In this document: piece after piece, positions 48,030 to 53,086 of the stretch
Layout: every line of letters begins with the position of its first letter
Numbering within the stretch: position 1 is the stretch's first letter
From: Candidatus Giovannonibacteria bacterium RIFCSPHIGHO2_01_FULL_45_24
Lineage (GTDB): Bacteria; Patescibacteriota; Minisyncoccia; UBA11713; 2-01-FULL-45-33
NCBI GenBank assembly: GCA_001778495.1
Contig: MFHE01000006.1
Coordinates: 1-53,086 of the forward strand
DNA length: 53,086 nt
Direction of reading: 5' to 3'
Made by a program: the position numbers and the translations under genes
Notes under the pieces: model-generated
Told to the model about the DNA's origin: nothing
Database searches by the model: none
What the model saw: only the letters and a program-made list of their open reading frames with translations

Positions 48030-48726
48030 TAAAGCGCCAGGACTTAAATTTTACGCGGGGGCACTTTTCTGGCTGGCGCTTCTGGCGCTCATTTTTTTTA
48101 ACGCGCCCAAGGTGTTTTTAAAAAATATTACCACGAAAGCCGTTTTATTTTTCGCTCCGGAGCTGGCAGGATTGCGCGCGAGCCGCCAAAATCTCGCCTT
48201 GCTTTTGAGAATAGCGGACCTTGAGCACGAAAATGAGCTTCTTAGAAAATCTTTGGGTCTACGGCCGGCGCAGACTATTTCGGCGAAGGTTATTTTCGGC
48301 GGCGGGTATTTTTTTATGGACGCGGTTTTTATTAACGTAGGGAATGAGGCGGGGGCAAGGCCAGGAGACTTAGTAACTTCGGAGGACGGCGTTTTGGTTG
48401 GTAAAATTGTCGAAAGCTCAAGCGGCTGGAGCAAGGTTTTGCTTTTCGGCGGAGTGGGCGAGGAGGCGGCGCTCCGCTTGGGCAAGGAGCCCGGCGCCCC
48501 CGTAGGAGCAATGGGGCGAGGAGGCGGCGAGTTTATCGCCGAGCTCCCGGCCGGCGCGGATGTTGAAGTCGGGGATGCGGCGCGCTTTTCTGATTTGCCA
48601 GATTACATAGCCGGGCTTGTGGATAAAATCGCGGTTGAAGAGGGGAGCAAATTAAAAAGAGTTTTTATTAAAACGCCGTTTTCCCCAAGCGCGCTTTACG
48701 AAGTTAGAGTGCTTCTGAAAAAATGA
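48010..48726 (+). CDS. mreC: Rod-shape protein MreC
   Basis: 238 aa. A membrane anchor at residues about 14-34, a coiled coil (LLLRIADLEHENELLRKSLGL), then the beta-barrel module with AKVIFGGGYFFMDAVFINVGNEAGARPGDLV and a C-terminal LYEVRVLL. It links MreB to PBP2 outside the membrane. The ATG at 48010 overlaps mreB by 20 bp; a TTG at 47998 is also possible. It overlaps the next gene by four bases. Confidence 0.88.
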   Translation: MTFRQNNKAPGLKFYAGALFWLALLALIFFNAPKVFLKNITTKAVLFFAPELAGLRASRQNLALLLRIADLEHENELLRKSLGLRPAQTISAKVIFGGGYFFMDAVFINVGNEAGARPGDLVTSEDGVLVGKIVESSSGWSKVLLFGGVGEEAALRLGKEPGAPVGAMGRGGGEFIAELPAGADVEVGDAARFSDLPDYIAGLVDKIAVEEGSKLKRVFIKTPFSPSALYEVRVLLKK

Positions 48727-49031
48727 TTGATTACAGGATTTTACTCCCGGCGTTTTTGTACGGCATTATATTTGAAAGTTTCGGAGCGGCCCATTTTGGG
48801 TTTTATTTGGCTCCTTTGATGGTCGCCGCGTTTTTGCTTGCGGCGCTCCCTTTTACGATTAGGATCGCAAATCTGGCTATCGCTTGGATTTTGGGCACGT
48901 CACTTATGTTGTTTTTAGCGGTTTTTTGGGGCGGCGGCGCTTTGCCGTCAACCAAGGTATTGATTCATATCGCGGCTTACTTATCGCCGTTTTTAATAAT
49001 TGCAAGCGCATTTTATGATACGAAGAGATAA
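48723..49031 (+). CDS. mreD: MreD-position membrane protein
   Basis: 102 aa, almost entirely hydrophobic with about three to four membrane helices. Sequence alone is not diagnostic; position between mreC and PBP2 with ATGA-type overlaps on both sides points to MreD, although typical MreD is about 160 aa with five to six helices, so this is a reduced version or a functional replacement. Confidence 0.65.
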   Translation: MIDYRILLPAFLYGIIFESFGAAHFGFYLAPLMVAAFLLAALPFTIRIANLAIAWILGTSLMLFLAVFWGGGALPSTKVLIHIAAYLSPFLIIASAFYDTKR

Positions 49032-50697
49032 AAGAGAAATAGAAATAGACGAAATTTTTCTGGACCAAAAAAACGCGCCCGGTTTCCATAAAGAAAATCT
49101 TGAGGGCGTAATAGAAAATCCGGTAAAAAAAGAATTATTTTGGTTTTTGGGCACGGCTATCTTCGTCGTATTTTTGGGTTTCGGATTGCGCGCCTATTTT
49201 CTTCAAATTGTAAATGGAGACGCGTTTTTGGCGCGCGCGGAGAAAAATTTTTTAAGAGCGGTGAGTCAGCGCGTTGAGCGGGGGATAATTTACGACAGGG
49301 ATTTGCTCCCCCTTGCTTACAACGAAACTGTAGCCATAGGCAGCATCAGAAAATATCCGCCGCGCGGACTCCTCCATATTTTGGGTTTTTTAAGCTATTC
49401 CGGCAAAGAGCAGGGCGAACTTGCTTACGGAGCGAGCGGCCTTGAATCGGCTTACGACGAGGTACTCCGGGGAGAACCCGCCAAGGGGATTGAAGAAATT
49501 GACGCGAAGGGGAATATAATCAGCGAAGGGATTTCGGAAAAAGGCAAGCCGGGCGAAAATATTTTAACGAGCATCTCTTACGACCTTCAGCAAAAGCTTG
49601 CGGAAGCGCTGGGCAGGACAATGCTCTCCCGCGGATTTCGGGGCGGAGCCGGAGTGATTATGGACGTAGAGAGCGGCGAAATTCTGGCTCTCGTAAGCGC
49701 GCCGGAGTTTGACCCTAATCTGCTAGCCGGGAAAAATGAACCAGAGGAAGTAAACAAGCTTCTCAATGACGCGAGCAAGCCGTTTTTGAACAGGGCTGTC
49801 TCCGGACTTTACGCGCCTGGGTCAATAGTCAAGCCAGCGCTGGCGGCTGGCGCGCTTTTTGAAAATATTATAACCCCCGAGGAGAAAATACTGAGCACCG
49901 GGAGCATAAGCTTGCCGAATCCTTACAACCCGTCCCGCCCCAATGTATTTCTGGACTGGAAAGCCCACGGGTGGGTTGATATGCGAGAAGCCCTTGCCCA
50001 ATCCAGCGACGTTTATTTTTATGAAATTGGCGGAGGATACCAGGGCCGGAAAGGGCTGGGGCCGTGGAACATAAAAAAATATTTATCCATGTTCGGGATG
50101 AATTCAAAAAGCGGGATTGATTTGCCCGGAGAAGCGGCCGGGCATTTGCCTGACCCTTCAGAAAAACAGGGCGGAAGAGCATGGACCATCGGCGATACTT
50201 ATCACGTCTCCATCGGCCAGGGGGATATTTATATTACGCCGATTGAGGCCGCCGTTTACGCTTCGGTCCTCGCGTCGGAGGGAGCGGTGGTTTACCCACA
50301 TTTAGTTACCGCGATTTTGGACCAAAATAAAAAACCGGTTCAGATTTTAAGCTACCCACAAAAAGAAAAACTTGCTTTGCCGCCGGAAATTTTTAAAGTT
50401 ATACGCGAGGGAATGAGAGCGTCGGTGCTGCGCGGCACAGCAAGCGGGCTTAGCGACATTCCTTTGGAAATCGCGGCCAAAACGGGGACGGCGGAAATAG
50501 GCCAAAAAGACAGGGTGAATTCCTGGTCAATAGGATTTTTGCCGGCAGGAGCTCCCCGGCTGGCATTCGCGATATTGCTTGAATCCGGGCCGCGGCAGAA
50601 CACGATTGGCGCGACGTACGTCGCTTCGGAAGTTTTCCGGTGGGCGGCGGACACAGATTTTCTTTCCGGGATGGATGGTGCTATACTACGGAGATAA
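49015..50697 (+). CDS. mrdA: Penicillin-binding protein 2 (class B transpeptidase)
   Basis: 560 aa. Membrane anchor at residues about 40-62, pedestal domain with RGIIYDRDLLPLAYN, and the transpeptidase with Ser270-x-x-Lys273 (APGSIVKP), Ser330-Ser-Asp332 (the SxN/SxD motif of PBP2) and Lys489-Thr-Gly (AAKTGTAE). It cross-links peptidoglycan during elongation with the MreBCD complex. The ATG at 49015 overlaps mreD by 17 bp. No RodA is seen next to it in this window. Confidence 0.93.
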   Translation: MIRRDKREIEIDEIFLDQKNAPGFHKENLEGVIENPVKKELFWFLGTAIFVVFLGFGLRAYFLQIVNGDAFLARAEKNFLRAVSQRVERGIIYDRDLLPLAYNETVAIGSIRKYPPRGLLHILGFLSYSGKEQGELAYGASGLESAYDEVLRGEPAKGIEEIDAKGNIISEGISEKGKPGENILTSISYDLQQKLAEALGRTMLSRGFRGGAGVIMDVESGEILALVSAPEFDPNLLAGKNEPEEVNKLLNDASKPFLNRAVSGLYAPGSIVKPALAAGALFENIITPEEKILSTGSISLPNPYNPSRPNVFLDWKAHGWVDMREALAQSSDVYFYEIGGGYQGRKGLGPWNIKKYLSMFGMNSKSGIDLPGEAAGHLPDPSEKQGGRAWTIGDTYHVSIGQGDIYITPIEAAVYASVLASEGAVVYPHLVTAILDQNKKPVQILSYPQKEKLALPPEIFKVIREGMRASVLRGTASGLSDIPLEIAAKTGTAEIGQKDRVNSWSIGFLPAGAPRLAFAILLESGPRQNTIGATYVASEVFRWAADTDFLSGMDGAILRR

Positions 50698-50705
50698 TAA
50701 ATTTT

Positions 50706-51176
50706 ATGAACGACCTAGATTCAGCGTATTTTTCAAAAGAGGGTTTGGCCAAGCTTAAAAACGAACTTGGAACTCTTAAGACTAAAAAGCGGAAAGAAAT
50801 AGCCGACCGGCTTGAGTTCGCGAAAAGCTTGGGAGATTTGTCCGAGAACTCGGAATATCAAGAGGCGAAAGAGTCGCAGATATTAAACGAGGCCAAAATA
50901 GCCGAGCTGGAAGATATGCTTCGCCGCGCCGTGGTTGTTGAAGGCGGCGCCAAAGGGGGCGCGGCGAACATTGGATCAAGAATTACGGTTGAGGATTCCT
51001 CCGGCCAGCGGCTCAATTTCACCATCGTGGGTTCCAATGAGGCCTCTCCGGCCGAAAACAAAATTTCAAACGAATCCCCGCTTGGCAAGGCGCTCTTGGG
51101 ACGGAAAAAATACGATTCCGTTTCGGTTCAAACGCCAAAAGGCGCGGCTTTGTATAAAATCGTTGATATAATATAA
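50706..51176 (+). CDS. greA: Transcription elongation factor GreA
   Basis: 156 aa. Coiled-coil hairpin with the tip LSENSEYQEAKESQ (acidic residues that enter the RNA polymerase channel) and the C-terminal FKBP-like domain (NESPLGKALLGRKKYDSVSVQTPKG). It rescues backtracked polymerase. It starts 8 bp after PBP2; a possible GGAG lies 12 bases before the ATG, one of the few Shine-Dalgarno-like sites here, and GATAAT (50693-50698) lies 7 nt before it. Confidence 0.94.
   Translation: MNDLDSAYFSKEGLAKLKNELGTLKTKKRKEIADRLEFAKSLGDLSENSEYQEAKESQILNEAKIAELEDMLRRAVVVEGGAKGGAANIGSRITVEDSSGQRLNFTIVGSNEASPAENKISNESPLGKALLGRKKYDSVSVQTPKGAALYKIVDII
51167..51172 (+). promoter_or_regulatory. -10 box of lysS inside the greA 3' end
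   Basis: TATAAT ends 6 nt before the lysS ATG at 51179; leaderless spacing, although the gene is within an operon. Confidence 0.55.
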
Positions 51177-51178
51177 GT

Positions 51179-52606
51179 ATGCCTTCTCCGGGGGAAGAAA
51201 TAAGAAAACATCGCGTTGGGAAAATCGGCCTTTTGCGCTCATTTGGAATTGACCCTTATCCCGCCATCGCGCAGTTCGCGCTTACGGAAATAAGCGCCGT
51301 GAAAGAAAATTTCAAAAGGCGCAGGGCTGCGGGAAAACCCGTGTGCGTTGCGGGGAGAATTATGGCCAAGCGCGGACACGGCGGTTCCGTTTTTTTTGAT
51401 ATTTTTGATGGTTCGACTTCGCTCACCACAAGCGGGAAGCTTCAGATTTTTATGGGAGAAGATAAAGTAGGCGCCGAGGCGTATAAATTATTTACGGACA
51501 CGGCCGACATCGGCGATTTCGTTGCCGTCTGCGGCAAACCATTTTATACAAAAAAGAAAGAACCGACCATAGAAGTTTTGAAATGGAATATGCTTGCGAA
51601 ATCTTTGCTGCCGCTTCCAGAAAAATGGCATGGACTTCAGGACGTAGAAGAAAGGTTTAGGAAAAGATATTTGGACGCCCTGATGAACCCGGAGGTGCGG
51701 GAGCGTTTTTTGTTGAGGTCCAACATCGCGCGGAATTTGCGGAATATTTTGGACAAGGAAAATTACGTGGAAGTGGAAACCCCGATGCTCCAGCCGATAT
51801 ACGGCGGGGCGCTGGCGGAGCCGTTTAAGACCCGCCACCGCATGCTGGATATGGATATGTATTTAAGAATCGCCCCGGAGCTTTATTTAAAAAGATTGCT
51901 CGCGGCGGGATTTAATAAAATTTACGAAATCGGAAAAAATTTCAGGAATGAGGGCTTGGACGCGACGCACAATCCGGAATTCACCACCATAGAGCTCTAC
52001 GCCGCTTACAAAGACGCGGCGTATCTTAGAGATTTTATGTCCGCTGTTTTAGAACGGCTGATTAAAATTGTTTTGGGCGCGTCATCGTTTGAATTTGGCG
52101 GGAAAACAATAAAATTTCCTAAAAAGATCCCCACGATAAAATTTTGGCAGGTTTTGGAAAAGCACGCCGGTCTTGCGGACACGAAGAAGTTAAACCCAAA
52201 CGATGCGGATGAAATTTTTAAAAAAATATGCCGCCCCAAAATTATAAACCCTGTCTATGTCGTGGATTATCCGATAGAAATGTCTCCTTTGGCGAAAAAT
52301 CGCGCAGGGAACCTGAAAATTGTTGACCGCTTCCAGCTTATCGTCGGCGGGATTGAACTTATTAACGGTTTCTCTGAACTTAACGATCCGGAAGAGCAAA
52401 GAAAGCGCTTGGAAGCCCAAGAAAAATTAAGAGCCGCAGAAAACAAAGAGGCCCATCCGATGGACGAAGATTTTATAGAGATGCTTGAATACGGCATGCC
52501 GCCCGCCGCCGGATTAGCCGTAAGCATAGACCGGCTAGCCATGCTTTTAACGGATATGCACAATATTAAAGAAGTCATTATTTTCCCCACAATGAAGCCG
52601 AAATGA
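51179..52606 (+). CDS. lysS: Lysyl-tRNA synthetase, class II
   Basis: 475 aa, normal. OB-fold anticodon domain (VAGRIMAKRGHGGSVFFDIFDGS), then the class II core: EVETPMLQPIYGGALAEPF, motif 2 NFRNEGLDATHNPEFTTIE and motif 3 GLAVSIDRLAMLLTD. It charges tRNA-Lys. The start follows greA by 2 bp. Confidence 0.95.
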   Translation: MPSPGEEIRKHRVGKIGLLRSFGIDPYPAIAQFALTEISAVKENFKRRRAAGKPVCVAGRIMAKRGHGGSVFFDIFDGSTSLTTSGKLQIFMGEDKVGAEAYKLFTDTADIGDFVAVCGKPFYTKKKEPTIEVLKWNMLAKSLLPLPEKWHGLQDVEERFRKRYLDALMNPEVRERFLLRSNIARNLRNILDKENYVEVETPMLQPIYGGALAEPFKTRHRMLDMDMYLRIAPELYLKRLLAAGFNKIYEIGKNFRNEGLDATHNPEFTTIELYAAYKDAAYLRDFMSAVLERLIKIVLGASSFEFGGKTIKFPKKIPTIKFWQVLEKHAGLADTKKLNPNDADEIFKKICRPKIINPVYVVDYPIEMSPLAKNRAGNLKIVDRFQLIVGGIELINGFSELNDPEEQRKRLEAQEKLRAAENKEAHPMDEDFIEMLEYGMPPAAGLAVSIDRLAMLLTDMHNIKEVIIFPTMKPK

Positions 52607-52612
52607 TATAAT
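52607..52612 (+). promoter_or_regulatory. -10 box TATAAT, leaderless spacing
   Basis: TATAAT ends 6 nt before the ATG at 52619, just behind lysS. Confidence 0.6.
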
Positions 52613-52618
52613 TGGTTT

Positions 52619-52732
52619 ATGGCCCAACTGACAAAACAACAAATCAAACGGCAAGATTTCGTGGATAACGAAGTTTTTGAGTTGGTTCAACGGCTTGCGC
52701 AATCCGCAAAAATTAAATGGGATTATGAGTGA
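52619..52732 (+). CDS. 37-aa protein beside a DNA methyltransferase, possibly truncated
   Basis: 37 codons: begins MAQLTKQQIKRQDFVDNEVF and ends KIKWDYE. It has a promoter of the type used throughout the window and a plausible amphipathic sequence, so it is likely expressed. Similar short proteins next to restriction-modification genes are usually somewhat longer, so the early TGA may mark a truncation. It lies 34 bp before the methyltransferase start. Confidence 0.55.
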   Translation: MAQLTKQQIKRQDFVDNEVFELVQRLAQSAKIKWDYE

Positions 52733-52766
52733 GATGCGGTTTTATCCTTATCTAAAAATATGAAAT

Positions 52767-53086
52767 ATGACAATTAGTACCATAGAAAAAATTGATTTAT
52801 TTAATAAGAAGACAAAAACCAAAGTAAAAGCAAACGTCATTCTTGGTAATTGTCTGGATGTCTTAAAAAACATGCCAAACAATTCTATTGATCTTATAGT
52901 CACATCACCGCCGTATGCCGATCAAAGAAAAAGCACTTACGGTGGAATTAGCCCTAATAAATATGTAGACTGGTTTTTGCCTATCGCTGAAGAGTTATTG
53001 CGTGTTTTACATCCAAAAGGAACTTTTATTTTAAATATCAAAGAGAAGGTTGTTAATAGTGAACGACACACTTATGTCATGGAATT
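52767..53086 (+). CDS. DNA methyltransferase (TSPPY type), 3' partial
   Basis: 106 codons before the window ends. ANVILGNCLDVLKNMPNNSIDLIVTSPPYADQ shows the beta-class order seen in N4-cytosine and N6-adenine methyltransferases, with catalytic TSPPY at residues about 52-56 directly after the SAM-proximal region; TSPPY favours N4-cytosine methylation. LLRVLHPKGTFILNIKEK is the following strand. It is AT-rich and sits at the edge of a probable restriction-modification locus whose nuclease, if any, lies outside the window. Confidence 0.85.
   Translation, partial: MTISTIEKIDLFNKKTKTKVKANVILGNCLDVLKNMPNNSIDLIVTSPPYADQRKSTYGGISPNKYVDWFLPIAEELLRVLHPKGTFILNIKEKVVNSERHTYVME

Noticed and set aside
2-53086. 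UGA recoded as Gly, as in some CPR lineages
   Set aside because: Many genes (for example the PfkB kinase, frr and rseP) end at UGA with normal family length, and tRNA-Trp has only a CCA anticodon.

Overview
The window looks like a chromosomal segment of a Patescibacteria/CPR bacterium, most likely a Parcubacterium, using the standard bacterial code (UGA ends many full-length genes). The indications are compact, overlapping operons; reduced versions of housekeeping proteins (150-aa EF-Ts, 403-aa ProRS without the usual editing insert, 255-aa MltG); large surface proteins with GIGTTSP-type and Cys-rich repeats; a DUF5667-like protease; and start codons that often sit 6-8 nt behind a -10 box with no Shine-Dalgarno sequence, which implies widespread leaderless mRNAs. 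This taxonomic call is an inference from gene content.

Layout. 1-3.6 kb: secreted tandem esterase (cut by the window edge) and an Ig/PKD-like surface protein. 3.7-10.5 kb: sugar kinase, class II aldolase, a Cas2-like (PaaX-type) regulator with a palindromic operator inside its own promoter, a 2-hydroxyacid dehydrogenase, L25, a coiled-coil lytic transglycosylase, and reverse-strand rpmE-prfA. 10.5-12.5 kb: rpsB-tsf, a small membrane protein, a damaged tRNA-like remnant, a GIY-YIG protein and tRNA-Thr(UGU). 12.5-16.7 kb: AT-rich protease region, a stand-alone NYN nuclease and a type II NADH dehydrogenase. 16.7-21.2 kb: Fe-S operon (Rrf2 regulator, IscS, IscU, ferredoxin, SOD, Nfu) followed by an HtrA protease. 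21.2-25.5 kb: clpB, whose stop codon lies inside the tRNA-Tyr anticodon, tRNA-Thr(GGU), a matrixin-like protease, tRNA-Trp and rpmG. 25.5-30.7 kb: Cys-rich repeat surface protein, pcm, mltG, rpsP, khpA and trmD. 30.9-39.2 kb: one 2778-aa membrane-anchored surface protein. 39.2-52.6 kb: small HTH protein, PEGA protein, then cell-wall, cell-shape and translation genes (murA, mreB, holB-like, frr, rseP, a RAYT transposase, proS, mreB, mreC, mreD, PBP2, greA, lysS). The window ends in a DNA methyltransferase.

The most unusual object is the 2778-aa protein. It contains two complete Hint/intein domains (residues 1029-1375 and 1661-2057). Each has intact splice-junction residues and carries, where a homing endonuclease would normally sit, an NYN (PIN-like) nuclease domain with its acidic residues intact. 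A stand-alone NYN gene with the same signature lies elsewhere in the window. The host protein also has an N-terminal DNA-binding HTH, one membrane segment, about 12 GIGTTSP repeats, and an S74 intramolecular chaperone domain with its Ser/Lys dyad.

A second theme is short palindromic repeats of several families, some inserted in frame inside genes, together with a RAYT-type Y1 transposase flanked by inverted copies of a palindrome that supplies both its promoter -35 box and its stop codon. No CRISPR array and no rRNA gene was seen. No gene-free stretch exceeds 300 bases; the larger gaps (14692-14942, 29797-29975, 30681-30865) hold promoters, terminators and palindromes described below.
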